64,000 nt of DNA from Knufia peltigerae (Eukaryota > Ascomycota > Eurotiomycetes > Chaetothyriales > Trichomeriaceae). Below, piece by piece: positions 1-8,137 of the stretch. Every line of letters begins with the position of its first letter. The first letter of the stretch is position 1. The translations under genes and the position numbers were made by a program. Where the stretch lies: the NCBI GenBank assembly GCA_030247855.1, contig JAPDRN010000104.1, forward strand, positions 61,279 to 125,278, in the 5' to 3' direction. The notes under the pieces are model-generated. The model had not been told where the DNA came from. It did not search any database and saw only the letters and a list, made by a program, of their open reading frames with translations.

Positions 1-1
1 C

Positions 2-1162
2 GGCCTGCTGCAGGTAGTGGCCGGCGTGTTCAAACTCGGTTCGTTGATGCGCTTCGTATCGCGCTCGGTCATCACCGGCTTCGTCAACGCACTGGCCATA
101 CTGATCTTCCTGGCGCAGATGCCGGAACTGATCGGCCGCGGCCCCACCGTCTACGTCCTGTGCGCCGCCGCGCTGGCGATCATCTACCTGCTGCCACGGG
201 TTACCCGCGCTGTACCTTCGCCGCTGGTGGCCATTGCCGTGTTGACAGCGGTGGTGATGGGGTTCGGCATCGACGTACGCAGCGTCGGCGACATGGGCCG
301 GCTGCCCGACAGCCTGCCGCACTTCTTCATCCCCGACGTGCCGTTGACGTGGGACACCCTGCGCATCCTGCTGCCGGTATCGGCGACGCTGGCGGTGGTC
401 GGCCTGCTCGAATCGATGATGACCCTGCAGATCGTCGAGGACATCACCGAGACGCCCAGCGAACGCAACCGCGAATGCGTCGGCCAGGGGGTGGCCAATA
501 CGGTCACCGGTTTTCTCGGTGGCATGGCCGGCTGCGCGATGATCGGCCAGTCGGTCATCAACGTGACCTCCGGTGGCCGCGGGCGCCTGTCCTGCCTGGT
601 GGCCGGCGTACTGCTGCTGGTGCTGGTGGTGTACGGCAGCGACCTGGTGCGGCAGATTCCGATGGCCGCGCTGGTGGCGGTGATGATCATGGTCAGCATC
701 GGCACCTTCAGCTGGCGCTCGCTGCGCGACCTGCGCACGCATCCACGCAGTTCGTCGGCGGTGATGCTGCTGACCGTGGTGGTCACCGTGGCCACCCATG
801 ATCTGGCCAAGGGCGTGCTGAGCGGCGTGCTGTTGTCGGCGCTGTTCTTCGCGCGAAAGGTCGGCCGCATGCTGGATGTGCAGTGCGAGGAGGCCGGTGA
901 TACGCAGGTCTACCGCGTGCGCGGCCAGGTGTTCTTCGCCTCCGCCGGACAGCTGGGTGCGGCGTTTGATTACCAACGCGTGGCACAGAAGGTTGAGATC
1001 GACCTGCGCGACGCCCACCTGTGGGATCTGACTGCCGTCGCCGCGCTGCAACGCGCGCAGGAAAAACTGGCCGCGCACGGTGCCGAGGTCAGCGCTGTCG
1101 GCCTCAACGCCGCCAGCCAGACGCTGATCGAACAGGTGGGAGGCAGGGGCGGTGCGCACTAA
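2..1162 (+). CDS. SulP-family anion (sulfate) transporter, 3' part
   Basis: This is an inner-membrane anion transporter of the SulP/SLC26 family, cut by the window edge. The reading frame is open from base 2, so the true start lies upstream. The visible part has many hydrophobic helices up to about residue 280. A short cytoplasmic STAS domain follows, with the typical stretch around VEIDLRDAHLWD. The segment GGMAGCAMIGQSVINV with nearby TSGGR is characteristic of SulP transport cores. The family moves sulfate, bicarbonate or similar anions; the substrate cannot be told from sequence alone. The next gene starts about 100 bases later and looks unrelated. Confidence 0.9.
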   Translation, partial: GLLQVVAGVFKLGSLMRFVSRSVITGFVNALAILIFLAQMPELIGRGPTVYVLCAAALAIIYLLPRVTRAVPSPLVAIAVLTAVVMGFGIDVRSVGDMGRLPDSLPHFFIPDVPLTWDTLRILLPVSATLAVVGLLESMMTLQIVEDITETPSERNRECVGQGVANTVTGFLGGMAGCAMIGQSVINVTSGGRGRLSCLVAGVLLLVLVVYGSDLVRQIPMAALVAVMIMVSIGTFSWRSLRDLRTHPRSSSAVMLLTVVVTVATHDLAKGVLSGVLLSALFFARKVGRMLDVQCEEAGDTQVYRVRGQVFFASAGQLGAAFDYQRVAQKVEIDLRDAHLWDLTAVAALQRAQEKLAAHGAEVSAVGLNAASQTLIEQVGGRGGAH

Positions 1163-1266
1163 CAACCTCCTTGCCGTTCTCATCTGCAAGTTTTCTTATT
1201 GAGGCATGCTTTCGCCAAATACACTGTGATCGCGTGCACTCGGCACAGATCAGAAAAGGACGACAG

Positions 1267-1722
1267 ATGAGCGCAGCACGCGTGTTTCCGTTATTTCTGT
1301 ATTTCGCACTGGGGCTTGGTTTGACGGCGCTATCGCCCATTGCGGTTGCGACCTCGCCCCGCATCGTTATCGAACATGTTTCCCACCATCGCGCGGGAAC
1401 CGCTGAGGCGGCGGCGATCGCACGGTGGCTGGACAGCATCCCGGATGCGGATCGGCGGACGATGGAGCTGGGCACGATTACGGTGCGGCAGCGCCGGCTC
1501 CCCACCGATGCGCGGGCCTCTGCTGCAGTGGCCCCTCCCGTTCCGCTTCCGGCCTCGGGTGCTGCCGGTGAGAAGATCACCATCACCAATGAGCTTCCCG
1601 GTGGCTTCGTGGAAACCTGGACGTTCCAGTGGGTTGGGGGAGAGGGTGGGGGCGGTTGGAAGCAGACCGATTACGAAACGCACGCGCCGATCGTGCAGCC
1701 TGATCGGCCCAACGAACTGTGA
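1267..1722 (+). CDS. Secreted protein of unknown function
   Basis: This is a 151-residue protein I do not recognise. The frame is open further upstream, but the ATG at 1267 is preferred because a purine-rich ribosome site (AGGACGA) sits just before it and the protein then begins with a clear signal peptide, ending near PIAVATS. The rest is hydrophilic, with a proline/alanine-rich linker and a glycine cluster (GGEGGGGW) near the C-terminus. It probably acts in the periplasm. It lies upstream of the effector/immunity cluster, but nothing in it ties it to that cluster. Confidence 0.6.
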   Translation: MSAARVFPLFLYFALGLGLTALSPIAVATSPRIVIEHVSHHRAGTAEAAAIARWLDSIPDADRRTMELGTITVRQRRLPTDARASAAVAPPVPLPASGAAGEKITITNELPGGFVETWTFQWVGGEGGGGWKQTDYETHAPIVQPDRPNEL

Positions 1723-1922
1723 TGGAGCGGTGGTGGCCGGTCCCAGCAGGTCACCGCCCGCGAAGGTTGGTCGCGTCAAGTTTCTGCGACACCGGCCAGG
1801 AAAACGGAATCCGGTCAGCCATCTGAAACCGCACCTGTCGTAGGATCTGCACCATGATCGGGGCAGATGGACGGCCCCTCCCGGCCGGTGCCCGCTGGCG
1901 ACACGCAAGGGAGATTCAAGCA

Positions 1923-2795
1923 ATGCAGGCAATGGATGCCCGTCGGGGCAATGAGCAGATCGCCTCCGGCCGTCGGTACTGGAAGATGCTGGCCCTGTGC
2001 TTGGTGCTCGCCGCCTGCCAGGCACCTTCTTCCCCTGCATCGGCCGAAGCCGCGGCCACCGCGGCACCGCTTGTCGCGGCATCGCCGACAGCCTCCCCCG
2101 GCCCAGCGTCTGGTGATTCCTCCGGGTACCCTGATGCGTCCTACACGGACGGTCGCCTGCGCCCGGCTTATGGCTGGTGCGTGGATGGCGTGGAGGATGC
2201 GGGCAAGCTGCAGGCCTGCGGCAAGGACGAACTGGCCTATCAGGAAGGGCGCCTGCAGGAGGCTGCCGGCAAGGTCGCCGGGCTTGATGCGGCGGCGAAG
2301 AATGCGTTCCTGGCCACGCAGGCGACCTAGCGCAGCGATACCGATCGCCATTGCATCGCTGCGGTCACTGCCGGGGTGGATGACCTGCAGAAGGCACAGG
2401 AGTGCCGCCTGTTCCGCGTGGCCAACCGCGCTGACGCATTGCTGGCGCAGAGTGGCCCGCCCGATACCTCCTATACCCAGGCGCCGCTGCGGCCGGAGTA
2501 CAGCCGTTGCGTGCAGGACGCGCATGGTATGAACGACCAGCTTGAAGCATGTGACGCCACCGAGTTGGCCTACCACCGCACGCAGATGGAGGAGGTGGTC
2601 GCGCGAATCATGGAAGGCCCCGACGGCCCGGCCAAGGACCGCTGGATGGACGAGCAGGCCACCTGGGCCGAGGACACCGGCAAGCGCTGCAGTCCGGCCG
2701 CCGAGAGCGTCGGCCAGGTGCTGGACGCGCAGTCGTGCCTCATCAACCGTTACGCCAACCGGACGGTGGAACTGCAGGCGCGCGAGCGCCGTTGA
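1923..2795 (+). pseudogene. Two-domain LprI-like (DUF1311) lipoprotein split by an in-frame amber codon; candidate effector immunity protein
   Basis: One reading frame covers a lipoprotein signal (LVLAAC), an alanine/proline linker and two tandem LprI-like domains, each with the pattern RPxY-C, L-x-C/AC and C-R/I-L-x-R-x-A-N-R. A TAG at 2328-2330 interrupts the first domain inside the WxxDTxRHC motif. The paralogue at 2925 has tryptophan there (AAWWSDT), and so does the second domain (ATWAEDT), so a single TGG to TAG change explains it. The frame continues intact to 2795. The first half (1923-2330) could still give a truncated lipoprotein, and the second half could restart at GTG 2376 without an export signal. 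The family includes the lysozyme inhibitor LprI. The start is ATG 1923 with AAGGGAGA upstream, as in the paralogue. Confidence 0.8.
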
Positions 2796-2924
2796 TGTCG
2801 GCTGAAACCTGAATTCAGTCAGGCATCGGCATTCTGCGCTGGCGTAGCATCCTCACCGTGATGGGGCCGATGGACGGCTCCTCTTTGCCGACCCACCCGG
2901 CGACTCACCAGGGAGAAGCAAGCA

Positions 2925-3515
2925 ATGCAAGCCGTGAGCGCGCCTGCGCGCATTGATCGATCCGCCTTTGAAATCCGACGTGGAATTGCGCTGGCGCTGT
3001 GCCTGTTGCTGGGCGCCTGCCAGGCCCCTTCGGCCGGCAGTTCCACGGTTGTCGCTGCCACAGGCGCGGATAAGCCAGCGCCGGCAGCCACATCGATACC
3101 GGCCAGCGTGACTCCTGCGTCTACAGCCGTCGATGCCGACGTGGATTCCGATGACTTTCCCGCGCCGCCGCCCGATGCGTCCTACACCCAGGCCAACCTG
3201 CGTCCTGCCTACACCCGTTGCGTGGACGCCAGCGAAGCGGTGACAGCGCGCCTGCAGACATGTGGCGACGAGGAATTGAGTTACCAGGAAAACCGCTTGG
3301 CCGAGATCGTTGCCGGCGTCGTGGCAAGTCCTGACAGCAAGGCCAAGGATGATTGGATGGATGCGCAGGCTGCCTGGTGGTCGGACACCAATCGCCATTG
3401 CCGCTGGGATCCCAAAACCGATGGCCAGGGCCAGATGCTGGATGCCCAGTCGTGCCGCCTCAACCGCGTGGCCAACCGCGTTGACCAGCTGCAGGCCGCT
3501 GCACAGAACAAGTGA
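2925..3515 (+). CDS. LprI-like (DUF1311) lipoprotein, candidate immunity protein
   Basis: This 196-residue lipoprotein has the lipobox LLLGAC near residue 33 and a long Ala/Pro/Thr-rich tether. One LprI-like domain follows (about residues 85-190), with four cysteines and the motifs WMDAQAAWWSDTNRHC and SCRLNRVANR. LprI-type domains inhibit lysozyme, so a periplasmic protein of this type next to a peptidoglycan-targeting effector fits an immunity role; that is inference. It lies 41 bases upstream of the effector gene and is probably co-transcribed with it. Its leader and ribosome site (GGGAGAAGCAAGCA before ATG 2925) resemble those of the preceding gene, so the two arose by duplication. Confidence 0.8.
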   Translation: MQAVSAPARIDRSAFEIRRGIALALCLLLGACQAPSAGSSTVVAATGADKPAPAATSIPASVTPASTAVDADVDSDDFPAPPPDASYTQANLRPAYTRCVDASEAVTARLQTCGDEELSYQENRLAEIVAGVVASPDSKAKDDWMDAQAAWWSDTNRHCRWDPKTDGQGQMLDAQSCRLNRVANRVDQLQAAAQNK

Positions 3516-3556
3516 ACCAAATCCACAGCACTGCCAGCTGAGAGGAGTCCTTCGAC

Positions 3557-5959
3557 ATGGATGTAGTGACCGACGCAAGGAAGGCGATGGAACACTGGCA
3601 TCGCGGCCAGACCTCCGCCCGTTTTGAAACCGACAACCGTGGCCCAGGCTGGATTTCCTCGGGCAAGGGTGATCATGGCGGCGTGTCCTATGGCAGCTAC
3701 CAGTTCGCCAGCGCAGTTGGCGGGGTGGACGAATACCTGAAGTCGTCCCGCTATGCGGACCAGTTCCACGGCCTGAAGCCCGCGACGGAAGCGTTCAGTG
3801 AGCGCTGGAAAGCCGTGGCCGCGCGCGACGAGAAGGGCTTTGCCCAGGAGCAGCACGATTTCATCCAGCACAAGTATTACGACGTGCAGATGGATCGCCT
3901 GAAGAAGGCTGGCGTGGACCTGGAAGGTCGCGGCCCGGCGGTGCAGGACGCGCTGTGGAGCACCTCGGTGCAGTATCGCAACATGACCCGTGGTGTATTC
4001 CAGAATGGTCTGAAGCAGGCCTATGGTGATGATTACAAGCTGTCCGAGCTGAGCGACGAGCAGATTGTGCGGGCCGTGCAGGATTACAAACACGCCAACG
4101 TCCAGCGCCACTTCGAGAGTTCACCCAAACAATGGGATTCGCTGCGCGAACGCACGCTCAACGAGAAATCCGAGCTGGTTGCACTGGCACGCTACGAGAA
4201 AATCAATCACGACCCGCAGCCCTACCAGGGCAAGACCTACGAGCAGGCGTTCGGTGAGCCGGCGCATCGTCAGCCCCCCGCACGCGCAGCGCGTGCACCG
4301 ATGGCCGACGGTGTGCTGGTGCAGGGCGAACGCGGCAATGAAGTGCACGCGCTGCAGCAGAAGCTGGCCCAGGCCGGCTACACCGGTGTGGATGGCAAGG
4401 TGTTGAAGCCCGACGGCGATTTCGGCAGCGACACCCATCATGCAGTGCGTCAGTCCCAGAAGGCGCACGGGCTGGAAGAAGACGGCAAGGCGGGGCGTGA
4501 CACGCTGTCTGCACTGAACGCCGGGGTTCGCCAACCCGCGCAGACACCGGCACCGGCATCGGTACCTTCGCCGGAACGCCACGAGCCGAAGGTGCCCTCT
4601 GCGAGTGGTGCGCCGGTTGCCGCCGCCCCCGGTGGTGGCCGCATCACGGTGATCGAGCCCTACGGCAATGTCACCAGCAACCGCACGCTTGCCCACGGCA
4701 TCAGTGGCGAAACGGCCTATCGCGAACTGAAGATCCATCACCCCAACACCAACGCCGAAGCCGTGCGCACCGGCGATGCCCGCAAGGCCGACCGCCAATC
4801 GGGCATGGTCGAAGGCGAGATGGAGAACATCCGCACACGCGAGGACAAGAATGACATTCCCCTAGTACGCAAGGACCTGATCCTGACTGATCGCCTGGGC
4901 AGCCGCGATGTGATGATTCCGAACCCGGTGGCCGGCTACGCGCAGTTCAACAAGGATGCGACCAATTCGATCAGCCTCTACAGCCACCAGGTCGGCGATC
5001 CGCGCCGTGAACTGGTAGGCCAGGTGCTGCACGGCGCCGCCGGCACATCGCCCTACAAGAACGGCGACTTCGTCGAGTACGGGGTGCCGCTGATCCAGCA
5101 GTCGAACGCAGGCAGCAAGCCGGTGCACGCGCATATCGAAGTGGAGCCGGCGCAGTTCCGGCGTTACCTCGGCGACATGCTCAACGACCGCATCACCCTC
5201 GGTGGCAAGGTGCACGCGCAGGGGCCCGAAGCCGCGCAGGCCGCACGCGCCACGCAGCAGGCGCCGATGGCCGATGGCATGCTGGTGAAGGGCGAACGCG
5301 GTGTCGAGGTCAAGGCGCTGCAGGGCAAGCTGGCGGCACTCGGCTACACCGCCGCCGACGGCAAGGCGCTGGGCACCGATGGCATCTTTGGCAAGGACAC
5401 ACTGGCAGCGGTGAAGCAGTTCCAGGCCAACAACGGCTTGGAGCAGGATGGCAAGGCCGGCCGCCAGACCCTGGGCCGCCTGGACGACCCGGCCGCAGTG
5501 AAGGCCGGCGTGCAGGCTGCCGCCGCCCCGGCACGCACCGAACCGACCGCACCGGCAGCGCCCAGCATGCGAGATCCTTCGCATGCCGAGAATCCGCGCT
5601 TCAACCAGGCCTTGGAGAAACTGCAGGTGCTGCAACAGCAGCGCGTGCAGGCCGGGCTGTGCCCGCTGTTCGCCAACGCACAGGAAACCGAACGCGCCGC
5701 CGGCCAGCTGGCTTACGAGAGCAAGGTCGCCGGCATGCGCCAGATCGACCACGTGGTTGCGCGCCCGGATGGCAGCGGTCTGTTCGCCGTGCAGGGCAAC
5801 GTCGGCGACCCGGCCGCGCAGCGCACCTTCGTCGACAGCCGGCAGGCCGTGTCGCAGTCGGTCGAGGCCAGCACCCGCCAGAGCGAGGAACTGGATATCC
5901 AGTTCAACCAGCGCGTGCAGGAACAGCAGCAGGAGCAGGTGAAGGGACGCGCGCAGTAA
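3557..5959 (+). CDS. Putative antibacterial type IV secretion effector (X-Tfe) with lysozyme-like, two PG-binding and XVIPCD domains
   Basis: This 800-residue protein probably is exported by the Xanthomonadales bacteria-killing type IV secretion system. Domains in order: a lysozyme/chitosanase-like region (about 1-215, with GGVSYGSYQF and DALWSTSVQ); a first peptidoglycan-binding repeat (253-321); a region ending in HAHIEVEP near 523, which faintly recalls M23 peptidases; a second peptidoglycan-binding repeat (574-642); and a C-terminal XVIPCD recruitment domain (about 670-800). The last shows RQIDHVV, LFAVQGNVGDP and a glutamine-rich tail. There is no signal peptide, as expected for such effectors. 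LprI-like lipoproteins lie directly upstream. The secretion machine is not in this window. The domain calls for XVIPCD and peptidoglycan binding are firm; the catalytic class of the N-terminus is less certain. Confidence 0.85.
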   Translation: MDVVTDARKAMEHWHRGQTSARFETDNRGPGWISSGKGDHGGVSYGSYQFASAVGGVDEYLKSSRYADQFHGLKPATEAFSERWKAVAARDEKGFAQEQHDFIQHKYYDVQMDRLKKAGVDLEGRGPAVQDALWSTSVQYRNMTRGVFQNGLKQAYGDDYKLSELSDEQIVRAVQDYKHANVQRHFESSPKQWDSLRERTLNEKSELVALARYEKINHDPQPYQGKTYEQAFGEPAHRQPPARAARAPMADGVLVQGERGNEVHALQQKLAQAGYTGVDGKVLKPDGDFGSDTHHAVRQSQKAHGLEEDGKAGRDTLSALNAGVRQPAQTPAPASVPSPERHEPKVPSASGAPVAAAPGGGRITVIEPYGNVTSNRTLAHGISGETAYRELKIHHPNTNAEAVRTGDARKADRQSGMVEGEMENIRTREDKNDIPLVRKDLILTDRLGSRDVMIPNPVAGYAQFNKDATNSISLYSHQVGDPRRELVGQVLHGAAGTSPYKNGDFVEYGVPLIQQSNAGSKPVHAHIEVEPAQFRRYLGDMLNDRITLGGKVHAQGPEAAQAARATQQAPMADGMLVKGERGVEVKALQGKLAALGYTAADGKALGTDGIFGKDTLAAVKQFQANNGLEQDGKAGRQTLGRLDDPAAVKAGVQAAAAPARTEPTAPAAPSMRDPSHAENPRFNQALEKLQVLQQQRVQAGLCPLFANAQETERAAGQLAYESKVAGMRQIDHVVARPDGSGLFAVQGNVGDPAAQRTFVDSRQAVSQSVEASTRQSEELDIQFNQRVQEQQQEQVKGRAQ

Positions 5960-6095
5960 GGTCGCCGCGGTGGGTTCCCAGGGCCGGTCGTACGCCGGCT
6001 CCGGGCAGTACTCCGGGCCCCGCCGTCGCCGTTCAGCCCGGCGGTGTAAACTATTGATCTCACTGGCAATGCCAGTCTCCACGATCAACCGCCCG

Positions 6096-6176
6096 ATGAC
6101 GTCCGCCACCGCCCGTTACGCTGATTCCCTGCGCCTGTCCGTCGCCCCGATGATGGATGGGCCGGATTACGTTTGA
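6096..6176 (+). pseudogene. dusA: 5' remnant of host dusA cut by prophage integration
   Basis: The ATG at 6096 (or 6069 in the same frame) opens a frame ending RLSVAPMMD. This is the conserved N-terminal motif of tRNA-dihydrouridine synthase A and matches the dusA copy that starts near 48671. After MMD the sequence diverges into GPDYV and stops. The host promoter and start therefore stay here, while the body of the gene lies 42.6 kb away on the other side of the prophage. Confidence 0.88.
6140..6170 (+). other. attL, left prophage junction in dusA
   Basis: The bases around 6150-6158 (ATGATGGAT) match 48731-48739 exactly. Flanking bases are similar but not identical (TCCGT upstream; GGGCCGGAT against TGGACCGAT downstream). 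The change from dusA-like to unrelated coding sequence happens here. The exact crossover base cannot be placed from one lysogen alone. Confidence 0.75.
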
Positions 6177-6309
6177 ATTCAGGTGCTTGCGCCCACATTG
6201 GTACAGCTCTGGTGCACTGAGGGTTCATCATCAGGCATCCGGCAGTTTCAATTCCTGAGACAGCGTTAGACTAGTGTGGCGAGCGGTAGACCCGCTCCGT
6301 GGGGGCGAT

Positions 6310-6783
6310 ATGAAGCACTTTGCCATTGCTGCAGCGAACGAGTTCGTCCGACTAGGTCGGAAGGATGACGTGCTTGTAACCAACATGAAGCTACAGAAGC
6401 TCTTGTATTTCTTGCAGGGGCACGGGTTAGCGCTTGCTGGTGAAAACCTTCTGGATGAGCAGCCCCAGGCTTGGCAGTACGGGCCCGTCTACCCCAGCGT
6501 CTATCATGAGTTCAAAGACTACGGCGCAAGCCCCATCCTCAAGGAAGTTCCTTTTCCCTTCGATGAGGATGGCGAACCTTGGCGAATGAGCGAGGATGAT
6601 CCGAAGGCCCGGTCAATCCTTCACGCCGTATGGCGAGCCTACAAGGATATGCCTGCGACGAAGCTATCGCAGATCACGCATGTACCTGGTGGTCCCTGGG
6701 AGCAGGCTGCGAGCAAGGGCCGCTCGTCGGTGATTTCGGAAGACTCGATGCGGGAGTACTTCACCAAGACCGGGGCAAACTGA
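6310..6783 (+). CDS. Panacea-domain (DUF4065, SocA-like) protein, candidate antitoxin
   Basis: This 157-residue protein has the DUF4065/Panacea signature: NMKLQKLLYFLQGHGLAL, then QAWQYGPVYPSVYHEF. Panacea domains are known as versatile antitoxins of two-gene toxin-antitoxin systems and are related to the SocA adaptor. The start is ATG 6310, preceded by GGGGGCG; the frame is open a little further upstream. The stop overlaps the start of the following membrane-protein gene (TGATG), so the two are translationally coupled. It is the first prophage gene inside attL and probably has its own promoter, because the neighbouring operon runs the other way. Confidence 0.85.
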   Translation: MKHFAIAAANEFVRLGRKDDVLVTNMKLQKLLYFLQGHGLALAGENLLDEQPQAWQYGPVYPSVYHEFKDYGASPILKEVPFPFDEDGEPWRMSEDDPKARSILHAVWRAYKDMPATKLSQITHVPGGPWEQAASKGRSSVISEDSMREYFTKTGAN

Positions 6784-7214
6784 TGGCGGAAGAACAGCCT
6801 GAGTTGCCTGGAGTCGAGTCCATCGATGAGCGGATCCGGATTTTCCAGATTAAGGCGGAGGCACAGATCCCGGAGGGGTCTGACAAAGGCGCAGTGACTG
6901 GTGAAGCTGCTGCCTGGGAAGCGCGAATTGATCGCATCAAAGCAAAGAACGACGCGCGGCGTGCCGATACAGAGATGCGGGGCAAGTACGCCGAGCAGGC
7001 GTTCGAATTGGCAAGGCTGGCCGTGTGGTTTTGGATCGTGTTGTTCGGCGCCACGGCCATATCGAACGCCGCGATGGGAAAACCTGCACTCAGTGACAAG
7101 GCTTTGATTGCCCTTACAAGTGGCGCAACGATCAACGTCATTGCTGTTTGTCTGGTGGTAGTGCGGGGACTGTTCCCTGCGCGACAGAAGCGCGAAGGGA
7201 AAGGCGGCTCCTAG
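6783..7214 (+). CDS. Small membrane protein coupled to the Panacea gene, possible toxin partner
   Basis: This 143-residue protein has a charged, helical N-terminal half and two hydrophobic segments near the C-terminus (about 80-100 and 110-130), ending in a basic tail. It overlaps the DUF4065 gene by one base. Panacea antitoxins are known to pair with unrelated toxins, some of them membrane-active, so this is a candidate toxin. No toxin family is recognised, and it could instead be an exclusion protein. The gene ends inside a hairpin shared with the convergent gene. Confidence 0.6.
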   Translation: MAEEQPELPGVESIDERIRIFQIKAEAQIPEGSDKGAVTGEAAAWEARIDRIKAKNDARRADTEMRGKYAEQAFELARLAVWFWIVLFGATAISNAAMGKPALSDKALIALTSGATINVIAVCLVVVRGLFPARQKREGKGGS

Positions 7215-7224
7215 CCGCCTTTCC
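7198..7224. terminator. Bidirectional intrinsic terminator
   Basis: A perfect 11-base stem (GGAAAGGCGGC / GCCGCCTTTCC) with loop TCCTA lies over the overlapping stop codons of two convergent genes. A T-rich tail follows on the plus strand (TTTGTT). On the minus strand the tail is less T-rich, so termination there is less certain. Confidence 0.8.
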
Positions 7225-7426
7225 TTTGTTCATCCCACCAAGCGGCCACGTCTCGAACATCGAGAACCCCATTGATCGGCCTGGGCGCGTCGCCCCTGGC
7301 GATCCAGTTCTGCAGGGTCTTCATGGTCATCTTCGGAAAGAACTCCTCGCGGAATTTTTCCACGGTCATCGTGGGTCCGTACTGCCCATAGAGCAGCCAG
7401 AACGTTGAATGCTCAGCTGCGGCCAT
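7211..7426 (-). CDS. PrtN-like (pyocin activator family) small DNA-binding protein, possible excisionase
   Basis: This 71-residue protein has the pattern TFWLLYGQYGPTMTVEKF, followed by an HTH-like KTLQNWIARGDAPRP and DVAAWWDEQRK. That resembles the PrtN pyocin-activator family, which shares a winged-helix fold with phage excisionases. It is the last gene of the leftward early operon and the closest one to attL. The integrase sits at the other end, so the two would be neighbours in the circular phage genome. A recombination-directionality role fits the position but is inference. Confidence 0.7.
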   Translation of the reverse strand: MAAAEHSTFWLLYGQYGPTMTVEKFREEFFPKMTMKTLQNWIARGDAPRPINGVLDVRDVAAWWDEQRKGG

Positions 7427-7595
7427 GCGGCCCTCCTACTTGCGGTAGACGGCCTTTGGTCCATCGGCCGCTCTCGTGGTATCCGATGTGCTGGTAGCGT
7501 CCGGACAGCCGGTGCCGGCGCTCAGTGGGCCAGCCGAGCAAATTGCGTGCGGTCACCTTCCAGAGAGCTGCGGTCAAGTAGGCGCGAAGCTTCAT
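7413..7595 (-). CDS. Small basic phage protein
   Basis: This is a 60-residue basic protein starting at MKLRAYL; upstream codons in the frame lie inside the previous gene. It overlaps the PrtN-like gene by 14 bases and the upstream gene by 4, as is usual in this operon. It contains many arginine, glycine and histidine residues and no recognisable domain. Confidence 0.5.
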   Translation of the reverse strand: MKLRAYLTAALWKVTARNLLGWPTERRHRLSGRYQHIGYHESGRWTKGRLPQVGGPHGRS

Positions 7596-8137
7596 GTGCC
7601 AGTCCCCATTCTCAGCGCCTCTATTGCCGCCCGTCGCGCGTGGGCGAAGCCCTTGCAAGCTTGCGTGGCCTCCCCGCTCGGGCTGAGCACTTCGTGGCAG
7701 AGAAAGGCGTGTTCTCCGGGCTCACTGCACCTATCCGCATCCAGAGTCGTGGGGAGGCACTGATTTGCGATCGACCCTTGCCGGAACGCGCATCCGTGGC
7801 ACACGTTCGATGCATCAATCCCATGCACCAGCCGGGCACCTTGTAGGGCACCGAGCACGCAAGGCATGTTGATCTTCTCAGCGGTGTAAGGATGCACATC
7901 CCCCAACTCCACGAGTAGCTGCTCGGCTTGTTCTTTCGCATTCGCCGCGACGCTGTTGGCAAGCCCGATGAAATGGGCGAACAGCCGCACCACGCTGTCG
8001 CAACCATGGCACGCCGCCATTCCGTGGAGCGCCGCCAGCCGTGCCGGTAAGGGCATGCTGCATATCGCCATCAGCTCACCGGCCTGTTGGGCGGTCAGCG
8101 AGTAGTCGCGCGCGCTGTCGGCCACCGTCTCAGCCAT
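7592..8137 (-). CDS. Cysteine-rich phage protein, probable zinc binder
   Basis: This 181-residue protein has an alanine-rich helical first half with CHGC near residue 43. In its second half it has a cysteine/histidine cluster: CHGCAFR, then C about ten residues on, then C and a final CHE. The ordered CxxCAFR...C...C...CHE layout recurs in small phage proteins and suggests one bound zinc. The function is unknown. It overlaps both neighbours slightly, consistent with one polycistronic early message. Confidence 0.65.
   Translation of the reverse strand: MAETVADSARDYSLTAQQAGELMAICSMPLPARLAALHGMAACHGCDSVVRLFAHFIGLANSVAANAKEQAEQLLVELGDVHPYTAEKINMPCVLGALQGARLVHGIDASNVCHGCAFRQGSIANQCLPTTLDADRCSEPGEHAFLCHEVLSPSGEATQACKGFAHARRAAIEALRMGTGT

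Noticed and set aside
1021..1266. Extended start of the secreted protein gene
   Set aside because: It overlaps the transporter gene and would bury the signal peptide; ATG 1267 has a good ribosome site.
4862..6109. A 415-codon minus-strand frame opposite the type IV effector gene
   Set aside because: It is an antisense shadow without start signals; the plus strand codes clear domains.
6140..6170. A long perfect att direct repeat
   Set aside because: Only nine bases are identical at both junctions (ATGATGGAT); the rest is similar but not the same.
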